This document shows, in pieces, positions 11,301 through 21,521 of a stretch of DNA of 64,000 nucleotides. The DNA is from Enoplosus armatus (lineage: Eukaryota; Chordata; Actinopteri; Centrarchiformes; Enoplosidae), in assembly GCF_043641665.1 (NCBI RefSeq), contig NC_092200.1:16005694-16069693 (forward strand). The letters run 5' to 3'. Position numbers and translations under genes: made by a program. Within the stretch, counting starts at the first letter, position 1. Each line of letters begins with the position of its first letter. The notes below the pieces were generated by a model, which saw nothing but the letters and a program-made list of their open reading frames with translations, was not told the DNA's origin and did no database searches.

Positions 11301-12600
11301 TTGGCTTTATTTTCCAGATCACATTTGTCAGTGGAAGATCAACAATAGCACTGAAGCCCCAGAGTTTCCATGGGTGCATTCTTCCACGCATAAAGCATAA
11401 CAGTGACCTCGGGTGTCCGTGACCCTTTTTAGATTAATGCTGAAGCTCCTGGCCTCCAGCTCAGGCACATTATTCCCAGCAGGCCATTTGAGACGGCAGA
11501 TGTTGGAAAATAAGAGGGGTTCAGCACTCCGGCTTCGTGGTTATAGTTTCTAAGGGACTTGGACGTCATCGAAACTGCTGCAGTTTGGTTTGCGCATTTA
11601 AAAAAGGTGAGCTTGGGAAGATGGTCGAGGTCACATACAAATAAAATGGAGAATGTTGCGTCAGTCATGCAGTTTTTAACCGATAAGTGCTTCATTTTAA
11701 CGCGACTACCGAGCCTAACTAAGATATCAGCATACATGGACGGCTCCCCGTTGGCACAGTAACAATGCCTCTGTGGTTTAGTAGTCCTTACAGTGCACCC
11801 CTGCTGCCTCTTCCAATCCAAGGACCCCCCACCTCCACACACACACACACACACACACACAGCGGCAGAACACTGTGTTCCCTCAGTCCTTCACTGACTG
11901 ACTGACATGTACACAAAAGGAAAACTTCTTTCATCTGAGGCGCTGAGTGTTTTTCCCAGATTCACTCTGAGTACGGGTCACGTTGGGGGAGCCCTTAGTC
12001 TAACAAACGTGCCCGCGCTCAGCATCCAAGGTGGGTGTGATGTCACGGTTCTGATAATACACGAATATTGAGCAGAACAATCGGACCATAAGCAGTCAAT
12101 GAGAGCACTGCTGTCGTTTATAGAATGGGAGTGCAATATAAAAAAAAAAAGGGTAAATAAAGTACATTTTTTATCTAAAACAATTTAGCTCAATCAATGC
12201 TCATTAGTTAGCTCCCTGCAGTCTCAATAGGTCACCTTACACATCAACACATTTCAGAATGGTTTCATTATGTTCTTCAGACTAAATCCCCTGCAGACAG
12301 ACACCAAGATCACCATCTAAATTACAGTGTATACTCCGTATCACATAGTGTCGTCCAATCAAACTGATAAAACGAAGTGGCTCAAACTCGTTTACTTAAC
12401 ACATTTATATTTACTAAATGCAATACCTATTTCTGTCCACTTGAGGGAGCCATCAACTAGACGTTGTCTTTTGTCTTCCAGCTGTAATTGGACAATATCA
12501 TGTACGTGACTTTATGAAGTAAAATGTTGAACTGTTGAACGGCAGATGCGAATAAACTAATGAAGAGTCAAGAATTGTCTCAACCAGATATCAATGACCA
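8311..12600. other. Intergenic region between fzd8 and the P450 gene
   Basis: No supported exon on either strand. It contains homopolymer G/C runs (8346-8362, 8791-8808), a CTC tract (10519-10545), a CA tract (11839-11861) and otherwise unremarkable AT-rich DNA. Evenly composed stretches such as 8480-8720 and 9040-9290 look less repetitive and might be conserved non-coding DNA, but that needs a cross-species alignment. Confidence 0.55.
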
Positions 12601-12629
12601 GCAATAACACAAAGCATTCTTTAAACTCC

Positions 12630-12635
12630 TTTATT
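12630..12635 (-). terminator. P450 gene poly(A) signal
   Basis: TTTATT on the plus strand reads AATAAA on the coding strand, about 270 nt after the P450 stop codon. A 62-bp CA tract follows it. Confidence 0.55.
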
Positions 12636-12655
12636 TAAAATCAGTGAGTTGTTAT

Positions 12656-12656
<1 letters not shown>

Positions 12657-12718
<62 letters not shown>
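12657..12718. repeat. (CA)31 microsatellite
   Basis: Long uninterrupted CA run between the P450 stop codon and its predicted poly(A) signal. It would therefore be transcribed as a UG tract in the 3' UTR. Confidence 0.95.
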
Positions 12719-12720
<2 letters not shown>

Positions 12721-12902
12721 CTGCCCGAATAGCCTCCATCAGACCAACTACATATAAATGAATCACATTAAAGCATGTAACGGATTATGCAATTGTGTAT
12801 TTAAGAAAACAAGAATGTTTCTTTCACTGGATGTGTTCATTGGGGGTTACTGGCCACATTTGAATCAATCCTCATTGTTTCTTCTGTGTGGCTGAAGATT
12901 GT

Positions 12903-13090
12903 CTACTGCGTGGCCCTGAGCTGGACCTTCATGCGGTAAGGTTTAGGTGACAGAGTGACCCCATAGATCGGGGTGTAGTCCGGCTGCCCTGCGTCCTCGG
13001 GCCAGATGAACTTGAACTTCCTCAGCAGGGCCACCATGATGAGGAAGAGCTCCATACGAGCCAGACCCTCTCCGAGACACATACGAGGAC
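12903..13090 (-). CDS. P450 exon 11 (last)
   Basis: 188 nt, residues 427-488. Carries the haem-binding cysteine C431 and ends in TAG. Confidence 0.95.
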
Positions 13091-16000
13091 CTGAGACATT
13101 AGTAAGTCAATCAGTAAGTCATGTACGTCATTAAAATAGAAGATAGAAGATGTAAACGCAGGGGTTTGGGCTCCCATACCTGCAGAGAAAGGCATGAAGG
13201 CCTCCGGTTTAACAAACTCTCCTTGGTCATCCAGGAAGTTTTCTGGGTTGAATTCATGAGGGAACCTCCACTGTCCCTCCTCATTCAGCACAGAGTGCAG
13301 GTTTTGGATGATCAATGTACCCTGAGGAGAAAAACTGCTTAACTAGTTCTTTTATGTAAGTTGTTTTAATGTAGATAAACTATTGAAAAATGTGATTCTT
13401 TATGAAAGGAACAACACATTTCTGCCATGAAACTGATCCATTTTTGAATAGCCAACTGGGTTCAAAGTCCTTTCCTGTGCTTTCCTTTAATTTCTCATTG
13501 TGTTTTCTTTAAATTCTCTCCTTCTCTTTATATTCCTTATTATAAAAAATGTCCCATCACAATTTCCCAGAGCCAAAGGTGACTTCTTCAAATGTCTCCT
13601 TGTGTCCGACAAGCAGCCCAACATACATATTCAGTTTACAATAATATGAAAGAGAGAAAAGCAGCCTATCCTCACAGTGAACAAGCTGGAAACAGAAGAT
13701 GGTTGGTGTTTTTACTTGAAAATCTAAACCATTTATAGTTGGGGATTAATTATCTGTCCCGACTAATCGTTTCAGCTCTAACACAATAGAGTGAGGCCTC
13801 TTTCCAAAACACATTACTGTTGAGTATTGTACAATGCCTGAAAGCTATCTATGTTTTTTTTTTAATAGTATTGATCCAATAATTCTAACCCCTGTAAGCA
13901 TCTGGTTTGGAGCGACTGCAATGGGATACAAACGCCTGTCTTCCTATTTGCTTTCAGTCAAGTTTTGTTTGGGACACTGCATGTCAACAATTGAAAGGCG
14001 TCTCCTGGAAACAGTAAAATGATCCAAAATAAAACATCATTAGTCTTACCCTGGGTAAGGAATATCCCATGAGCTTTGTGTCATTTGTTGTAGAGTGGTA
14101 GACACTGAGAGGGACGGTGTTGGCTATCCTTTGGACCTCATGGATCACGGCCTGGAGTCAAAGAAATCTTCAAACTGGGCAAAAGGTACTAATTCATTCT
14201 TTCCATGAAGATGCTGACAATTGCCAAGCAAGAAACTAGACACGTGAAGATGAAGATACATAAAGAAAAAAAAAAATGAACCCATATCTGTAGCGGTTTG
14301 TATATGCCGTGTTATACAAATATGCCACTCGACCCGTGTCTGCACAAGAAATATCAAAACTATTCAGAGAAATGGGTCTGATAATGTACCTGCATGTAAG
14401 GCATGTTGTGTCTGTCATCATAGCTGGCGTGATCCTTCTTTTCCAATACCCGATCTATCTCCTGCTGACATCGCTCTGATAGAGAGAGTTAGAGAGATAC
14501 AGGAAGAACAGAATAATAGGGTAAAACTATTGAGCAACATATGGAAAAAAGTTAGAAAGAATAGATGCCAGAATGATAGAATCACAGGCTGAAAGGTACA
14601 GTGGTCATACAACGCACCTTGTATACATGGGTAGGTCATGAGATAGAGGAAGCCAGTGAGCAAGGTGTTGGACGTCGTGTCAGTCCCAGCAAAGTGAAGG
14701 TCCAGAACGAACATGATGAGTCGATCCTCACAAAAAGAAGAGTCACCATCGCCTCCCTGGAAGGCGGAAAGGAATTGTTTGGAATTTTGATTCTATCTTT
14801 GTTTATCTCTCATTTAAATGTGCTTCATTTGCATGACACACACACACACACACACCTTATCCAGTTTATCCAGATAGCAGTCCAGGAGGTCTCGTGGTTG
14901 CCCAGGGACTCTGGTCTCTTTGTGCTCAGCGATCAGACGAGTTGCGAGTTTCTTACAAGTCTGAGAAGTGAGAAATGTGAAAACATTTTCTTTTTCCATT
15001 GACTGAAAAGCGAAGGGGAAAGTTCCAGGGTGGAACAATGGCAATGTTCTTGCTTAAAGCCCTGTGTTCCGGATTTGAACATTTTAGACTTTGGTGACTC
15101 CCAGTTGGAAAAAAAAAAAGAAAAAAAAAAGATAGTGTAGCATGTTAATAATGCTGTAAGGAAAAAATGAGAACTTCGACCCACCTCAATGTTCTTAAAC
15201 GCCTTCATGAAGGGCAGCGGCAGGTTTCGAATGATGGGAACAGAGTCGTACAGCTGTAAGGAAAGTTGCCTTCAGTTTAACGGTAGAAAGACTACAAAAA
15301 AGGTGATCCAAGAAAGCTTCTTTTTAGAAATCAATGGTGTTTAATGTCCGCCCATCCACCCATTTGTGGATGCTAAATCACTGGCAAGTCTCCATAACGC
15401 CAGGTTAGCAAATGTTAGCTAAGACTGAGCAGGACTAAGCAGGGTAACTTTAATGTGTAAAACACAAAATCTGCCTGAGATATCCTAAAGTTAATAGCTG
15501 GAAAGTCGTAGGAACGCCTGTCTAAAGTAGTTAATGTAGCTAGCATTCAGCTAACCTTTTTACTGCACTGCGAATAAGGAAATATAAAGGCTGTTTGCTA
15601 ACGCTGGCAATTAAAAATGGTTGGGAACGTGATTAAAAGTTGTAGGACTTCCAATTCCAAAGAGACAGCATTTGATGTATCATTGTATCAGTACATGACA
15701 GAGTTTGTGCATTTTACAGGAGCTTTCAAGCTCTGTTTTGGCATAGTTTTGTCATTAACATCCATTTCTTTTTGGGTTTTTTTTTAACTTCTTCCCACCA
15801 CAGAAACAGCAGAGCATCAGAGCTTTATGCACTTTAAATAAAAACTTTGTGCTTAGTTTAGATTTCACTTCGGAGCTAATGTTACCATACAAAGACGTTG
15901 TGACTCACCATAGCCCAGGGTCCATTAGCTATCTTGGAGTTTTCTTTAAAGCACTGAACAACCACTTTGATGAAGCTGTCGTCATAGTCATAACGCGTAC

Positions 16001-17288
16001 CAAACAGAACCTGGCAGATGATGTTGGAAGCCGCATTATGAAACAGAATGTGAGGACTCAAGGATGAACCTGTGAAAGATGTTTGACACAAGTCCAACAC
16101 AGTGTGTGGTCAGTTCATCTGTAACAGAACATTACATGAAAAACCAATCATGAGAGGCCACAGTGAGTGCACCCTCAGACGGCATACCAATGCTCTTTTC
16201 CAGTGTTTCCATCATGTACTGGATCTCTCCTAGGATCCTCTGCTCCATGGACTGCTTCCCCAGACCAAAATTCCTTAGGGTCATCAGAGCAAAGCGACGA
16301 TGCTCCTTCCAACCAGCGCCGTAGTCTGCCAGAATCATTCCTATAAAACAGGCGTGGATAGGGCATATGATGCTTTGGCAAAGTATCTTAAAGCTTCAAG
16401 TTATTTTTGCCGAACAACAGCCACAAATGGCAATTATGAGATGCAAAATGCTAATATATACATTGTGTATATAGAGGTTACTGTAGCAAAGGTATACTGA
16501 ATTGAGCAAGGGTGCAGTTTATTGCTCAATTCAACTCAATTTGTAAGAGGAAGAAGGTGTTATTTCTACTTTCAGAAGTGATATTATATAATCCTATGAC
16601 ACCTCATCTCCGTCTTACCGTTCTTGGTGAGGTCACTGACAAAAATGTCTTGGGGTCGTCCAGCAAAATCAGCAGCCCTGGTCATCATAGCCTCCTTCAT
16701 GGCCTGCACCCCATTGATGACTACGGCGGGTTTGGGTCCGAGGAAGAGGCTGTAGACGTTTCCATAGCACTTCCTCAGCTACAGAAGAGTATGGTTTGAA
16801 GCTCTTAAAAATCATCATCATCATTCATAGCATCATCAGCATTTATAGTCCGTCAGTGTCACTTGTAGCCTTGAGGCAACGGACTGCCTCAGCAATTCAT
16901 ACAATCTGCACAATTTAATTAGGTAACACAACATGCTAAAAGCCACTTACACACACTTACTCTGGAATGGGAGCACCGGTACTGTACAATTTCCCCCCGG
17001 GGATCAATAAAGTATTTCTGATTCTGATTCTGATTCTGATTAATAGGTATGAATGTATGTGGCTGATGATCAGTAGCATAACCATCAAAAGGCAATGTAT
17101 GAGTCCCATTTCAGTGTTTTTCTTACCGTCTCAAAGTCCCCCATGGGGTTGTCTAGGCTGAGGTTCAACAGGTTCCCCAGTATCGGTATCGGAGGAGGTC
17201 CTGGAGGAAAGTTCTTGGGTCTCTGACATTTGAGACAGAGAATGAAGAAGAAAACACAGATCCATACTAAGATGAGAGAAACAAACAT
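12903..17288 (-). CDS. Cytochrome P450, family 2 (11 coding exons, complete)
   Basis: Haem-thiolate monooxygenase of the ER membrane, 488 aa. Exons: 17127-17288, 16619-16778, 16188-16340, 15909-16069, 15185-15253, 14856-14960, 14618-14756, 14390-14475, 14050-14151, 13180-13321, 12903-13090. All have GT-AG borders and phases join without a frame break. Seen: N-terminal membrane helix (2-19); proline hinge PPGPPPIP (28-35); C-helix W118-xxx-R122; oxygen-binding I-helix AGTDTTS (293-299); E350-V-Q-R353; PENF (405-408); haem loop FSAGPRMCLG with ligand C431. Family 2 membership is clear from the PPGPxPxPxxGN hinge and exon pattern. The subfamily (2X-, 2Y- or 2D-like) is not resolved, so no symbol is given and the substrate is unknown. 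Odd: the usual exons 5 and 7 are each split by an extra intron. No second P450 or pseudogene is seen next to it. Confidence 0.95.
13180..13321 (-). CDS. P450 exon 10
   Basis: 142 nt, the classic size of the penultimate CYP2 exon. Residues 380-426, including PENF (405-408) and the start of the haem loop. Confidence 0.95.
13545..13785. repeat. Dispersed repeat in P450 intron 9
   Basis: Lies in the intron between 13322 and 14049. It has the wording of a common fish repeat (TTTCCCAGAGCCAAAGGTG, CTTCAAATGTCT, ending GACTAATCGTTTCAGCTCTA). Related words occur at 30690-30945, 40110-40300 and 45695-45770. Class recognised from memory only. Confidence 0.45.
14050..14151 (-). CDS. P450 exon 9
   Basis: 102 nt, residues 346-379, with the K-helix E350-V-Q-R353. 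Together with exon 8 it makes up the usual single CYP2 exon 7 (188 nt). Confidence 0.95.
14390..14475 (-). CDS. P450 exon 8
   Basis: 86 nt, residues 317-345 ([11 protein letters not shown]...). The flanking CAG and GTACAT splice sites are clear and the phase fits. Confidence 0.93.
14618..14756 (-). CDS. P450 exon 7
   Basis: 139 nt, residues 271-316, with the I-helix AGTDTTS (293-299). T297 is the expected oxygen-activating threonine. Confidence 0.95.
14836..14855. repeat. (AC)10 microsatellite at the P450 exon 6 donor
   Basis: On the coding strand this is (GT)10 directly after exon 6, so the donor GT is the first unit of the repeat. Confidence 0.9.
14856..14960 (-). CDS. P450 exon 6
   Basis: 105 nt, residues 236-270 ([10 protein letters not shown]...LDKLDK). 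With exon 5 (69 nt) it makes 174 nt, near the usual 177-nt CYP2 exon 5. Confidence 0.92.
15185..15253 (-). CDS. P450 exon 5
   Basis: 69 nt, residues 213-235 ([15 protein letters not shown]...). In phase with both neighbours. Confidence 0.92.
15909..16069 (-). CDS. P450 exon 4
   Basis: 161 nt, residues 159-212 ([20 protein letters not shown]...). This is the typical CYP2 exon 4 size. Confidence 0.95.
16188..16340 (-). CDS. P450 exon 3
   Basis: 153 nt, residues 108-158, with the C-helix WKEHR (118-122). Confidence 0.95.
16619..16778 (-). CDS. P450 exon 2
   Basis: 160 nt, residues 55-107 ([20 protein letters not shown]...). Splice sites TGTAG and GTAAGA are clear. Confidence 0.95.
16970..17042 (+). 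mobile_element. 3' tail of a non-LTR retrotransposon
   Basis: The words TTTCCCCCCGGGGATCAATA and AAAGTATTTCTGATTCTGA form the typical end of many fish LINE/SINE copies (a 'GGGATCAATAAAGT' end followed by a short tandem tail, here TTCTGA units). It sits in P450 intron 1, antisense to the gene. The body is missing or unrecognisable. Confidence 0.6.
17127..17288 (-). CDS. P450 exon 1
   Basis: 162 nt, residues 1-54: start codon, membrane anchor and proline hinge. A TATA-like CTTTTAAAAG lies about 46 nt upstream of the ATG. Confidence 0.95.
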
Positions 17289-17333
17289 AGTGGAACGGAT
17301 ATGGCTGATTTGATGAGGCTAGCTGTATGAAGG

Positions 17334-17343
17334 CTTTTAAAAG
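17334..17343 (-). promoter_or_regulatory. Possible P450 TATA-like element
   Basis: CTTTTAAAAG upstream of the start codon. If used, the 5' UTR would be only about 20 nt, so it may be fortuitous. Confidence 0.3.
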
Positions 17344-18950
17344 TGTTTTTCAACTCTCAGCCCTGTCCCTTCCGCCTGTTTAAATGTAAGTGGCTGAGCA
17401 GCCTGTTGCAAACAGTTAAGACATTAAGACACAACAGAGCAAGTTCTGACAGGCTTTGGCTTGCCTTGATTATATCACTTCACATGAGCATTGTGACAGC
17501 CCCTTTGTTTCACTTCAAATCAGCAGCATGGGACTCACCTGTTCCTCTTGCATTCTGTTTTACATGCAACAACCTGCACAGGGTCTGAAAAAAACTGCCA
17601 TGTGTTTTCACCGTTGTTAGGATTGCTAAGGGCCAACTTTGATCACTGCAGAGAGTGCTGCAAAATGTGCACACCAACACTAAATTGGACATTAATGGCA
17701 CAAACAAATAATCCACATTCTTGCTTGACTTGCCCGAAAAGGAATCAAATCAGTCTTAAAATGGTGCATATGCTATATAAATTTTTGTTTAATCAAATTA
17801 CCCAACACGTTAAATTATTTATACATTTTTGTAAACATAATGAGGAAAATGAACAGGTTAGACAAAGATGGGGGTTTAATACTGAAAAGGTTAACAGTGA
17901 CTCTAAACACAAGACAGGACACCAGAGGGGAGTGGGGCGGGGGGGCTTGATTGCCCCCGGGCTGTCCTGAAATGAACTAAAGGAAAGAGCTGCTGCTTAA
18001 TAGCAGAGCAAATTCTGAGCAATTAAAGTGACGCTGCACTTCTTGTTGTCCGTAGGGGCCACTTTAAATGTTCTCTTGATTTATTGACAGAAAGAATCAC
18101 AACCAAAACGTTTTATGAAGATACAAATGTTCACACATCAAAATCTGTCATCACAAAGCCAAAGGGCACTTGATTTCAAGTCGTGGTCAATACTGGACAG
18201 CATTTCACATTTTGCGTCACTGGAGGGCAGCATGATTTCAAACTACAGTGTTGGCAAAGCTACTGCAGCACAATGAACTGGATAAAACAAGAATAGTTAC
18301 AATAAAGTGCTTTGAAAAGTAACATTGTCTTCAACGTTGTTGTGGTTTAGACCATTTCAACAACGCTAATGAACAGCCATAACTGTTACACGTAGAAAGA
18401 TCACTTCACATTTTTCACAGTCAACGAGTGAAACACATAAAAACATAAGAGATCACACAAACAAAGAATTTTTATTTCATAAAGAAAATAACTAGCGTAT
18501 GAAACTGTACATAAATTCATTTGATGTCGTATTGTATCAGAATTTGGCACTAAACTAAGCCTAGTTTATTGGGTACTACCCAGACCTTACAGTATAGAAT
18601 ACCAATAAACAGTAAAAGTATAACTTAATCCATGTTTGGCTTTTACACCAAACATTGGGTGTATGAAGGAGGTGCGGCACCATTAGACCTGCTGTGGTCT
18701 GATGGAAACCCCCTGTTGACAGTCAGGGTGCAGCACTCAGTGGATAGGTGAGATATAAGGCCGGGAGCTTTTGTTGTCACCTTCAAAGAGACCACAAGAG
18801 GAGGAAGATCAAGAGCTATCTGCTTACACAGAGGTCGGCCCCCTCAGCCATAGAGCAGCAGATGCAATAGTGATGCCCCTGATTTACTGCGGTAGTCTCC
18901 TCACAATCGTCTGTATAAAAGTAGTCCAGAGATGCTAACAACCTGGACAG

Positions 18951-18996
<46 letters not shown>

Positions 18997-20046
18997 CTAT
19001 GATTGACATGTGTCACAGAAGGAGCTGGTGTCTGACCCACATAAATATGAGCTTTGATCAAGGTGAAACCAAAGCCACAGCAAGCAGATATCCTTAAGAG
19101 CAACAGGCAACCCTGTTACTCTGCAGAGCTCCGGTGTGCTATTTCTAGTGACGTGTATAAAGCTTGTATTCCTCCTAAGCTCCGCGAGGCCCTGAAATAG
19201 AGTGACAAGCTGTCTCCCATAAATACGGAACCCCTATGGGGGAACATAATTGCTTTGTGAGCCTATGTCGGCTTTAGGGGCCTTCATAGTGTCCTTCACT
19301 TCGGACGGCTGAATTCTATTCCATTCTATGAGCGTAATAACACCACCTTAGCCAGATTATTACTTTTCATTTGCCTTTCTGACCCTCTTATTCCAGAAGG
19401 TCACCCAAGCACAGGGCCTTGAGGCTACCCGTGTCCTTTGACCCCAGTGACCCTAAAACAAAAGAGAAGGACTCCATGGTGTTATCATATAGTGTGACTG
19501 TGGTGGGAGGTAGGGGGTTGTATATGTGGGACAGGTCAGGGCCTGTCTTTGTTTATGGAAGATGTGTCCAGGGAGGTGGGGGTAAGCCAACAAGGGAGAA
19601 ACAGGTGGGCTGCACACTTTTAGATTTTCTCAAGGTTGAGGTTTTTCCAAGGACGCTTAAGGCTAGAGTGTCCTGTCATTCTTGACTTGTTTTGTTAAGA
19701 GAGTTTGTATTCATGCCTTGAATTCTTCGCTTTGCATCACTCAGCTAGGGCTCCTGAAAGGCAATGTGATCTGATGGTGTGATAAGAATCACAGCAAATA
19801 CAGTTATGCCTCATGAGACAAAAGGTGTCTGGTGAGTGCATTGCCGTTTTAGATTCTCCTCAAGTGACAGTGCTGTCTGCATTGTGAAATGAGGTAGAGC
19901 GCATGGCAGGATGTCAGCTCCAACAGTTGTTGCCACTGTGTAAGCCTTGGGATATCTGTGTCTGTTTCTCATATTGCTCCCACACTTATTTGTCCCATTC
20001 TTGTGTTCCAAAATAACCTGGAAATAAAGCAATCCAACCCTCCAAG
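17344..20046. other. Intergenic region between P450 and gjd4
   Basis: No exon found. The nearest canonical poly(A) signal downstream of gjd4 on its strand is at 18565-18570 (AATAAA), so part of this stretch may be gjd4 3' UTR. Contains an (AT)n tract at 18954-18993. Confidence 0.5.
18954..18993. repeat. (AT)n microsatellite
   Basis: About 20 AT units. Self-complementary, so able to form a hairpin or cruciform. Confidence 0.95.
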
Positions 20047-21266
20047 TCACACCCACTCTGATCTTTTCTCTTGCCCATCATCATTGTTCTGAAGGTCTGC
20101 GCTGCTACCGAGTTCAACCAGCGTATACTGACCCACCCTTCTGGTACAGATTGCTGTTGCTGTGGAAACATCCCCAATCGGCCCTGTTGACCCCCCGGGG
20201 GATGATCCAAAGTCCCGTCTAGGCGGAGGTGGTGGTTTGAGTCGGCTGCGTTTGCTAACACGAATGGATCTGGGTGTCCCCATTGGCTCGGGGGGGCAGA
20301 GAGCCACCTCGCTGCCATCCCTTTCTGGAGCCTCCTCTTGGGAAACAGAGTAGCCGTTGTTCCCGTTGGTGTTGCAGCCTTGAGGCCCTGGGGAGCGTGG
20401 AAGAGAGGAGCGCTCCAGGCAGGGTGGTTCCTGACCTAAAGCAAGCACTCCCCCTCCACAAGAGCCCTTGCTGCCTCGCCTCTTCCGGAAACTCCCTGAC
20501 TGACCAGCCTCTACCTCTAGACCCTGCTGAGCCAGGGAGGCATTTGGGTCTATTCCTCTGGAGGCTCCTACGGCTGAAAGGAAACACTGCTCATAAGTCT
20601 TCTCCACCATCATCTTCCTCTTGCTCTTCTGGGTCACTGAGCGCTTGATGGCACAGATGAAATCCAACACATTTAGGAAAAGGGACAGAGCAGCCACACC
20701 AAGCATGAAGTTGAGCATCACGGTCTTCTCAGTGGGCCTGGAGATGTAGCAGTCCACCTGGGTAGTGCACGGTGGATGCTGGCACAGGAACCTCCTGGGG
20801 ATGTAGAAACCAAACAGATAGTAGTGAGCCGCCCCAAATCCCGCCTCCAGCAACGTCCTGAACATCAGATGGAGGATGTAGGCTCCTGTGAAGCATCGGG
20901 CCCACCTTTGCTCAGCCACAAGAGGCATCTTGTTTCCAGATGTCTTGTTGAATGGCTCCTGGTGGATTTTGAACAGCGGCAAGGTTTTGATGTGAGTTGA
21001 GGAGCTCAAGTCCACGGTGAGGCCATTTGAGACCTTATGGACCACATAGATGATAAAGATCATGTAGGGGAGGCACAAGGTGATGAGTTGCACCAGCCAG
21101 AAGCGGAAGAGAGAGATCGGAGCAAATAGATCATAGCACACATTGGCACACCCCGGCTGAATGGTGTTGCACACGAATCGCTCCTGCTCATCCTGGTAGA
21201 GAGGAAAACCAGCAAAGAGGAGGATCACGATGCGGAGGAAGATCATCACGATGATCCACACCTTCC
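20047..21266 (-). CDS. gjd4: gjd4 exon 2
   Basis: 1220 nt, residues 22-427 and the stop codon. It holds all four membrane segments and both Cys triplets. The acceptor TTTTTCAG is clear. Confidence 0.95.
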
Positions 21267-21521
21267 CTGAAAAATAAGTACATGGGCATTTGCTGATTTT
21301 ACAATGACTCCACAGAAATCATTAAGCGCCTGTTTTTACCTTGAGGTTTATAGATCTGAAGAAATGCCAAAATATTACTGCACACGAACATAATACAGAA
21401 CACATTTGTATTTACATCGGTCAGAAACCAGTTAATGTTTCAGTGAAGTAAACTCACCAATCAAAGTGAGGCTGTGATTGACAGAGATAAAGATGACCTC
21501 AGAGGTGCTTGATCCTGCCAT
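20047..21521 (-). CDS. gjd4: Connexin, gap junction protein delta 4
   Basis: Gap-junction channel subunit, 427 aa, in two exons (21458-21521 and 20047-21266) joined in phase 1 at residue G22. Seen: short cytoplasmic N terminus; four hydrophobic segments (about 24-42, 75-97, 150-175, 203-227); first extracellular loop with C54-x6-C61-x3-C65; second loop with C183-x4-C188-x5-C194 followed by the connexin signature SRPTEKT (197-203); and a long Ser/Pro/Arg-rich cytoplasmic tail of about 200 residues. The intron after codon 21 matches delta-type connexins, whereas many alpha and beta connexins keep the whole coding region in one exon. Position between fzd8 and ccny matches human GJD4 (CX40.1), which supports the name. 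The tail is longer than I recall for the human protein. No TATA box is apparent. Confidence 0.94.
21458..21521 (-). CDS. gjd4: gjd4 exon 1 (coding part)
   Basis: 64 nt, residues 1-21 (MAGSSTSEVIFISVNHSLTL...) plus one base. It ends at a consensus donor GTGAGTT and splices in frame to GKVW, matching the connexin N terminus. Confidence 0.9.

Noticed and set aside
20274..20648. 124-codon plus-strand frame
   Set aside because: Antisense of the gjd4 tail; no recognisable domain.
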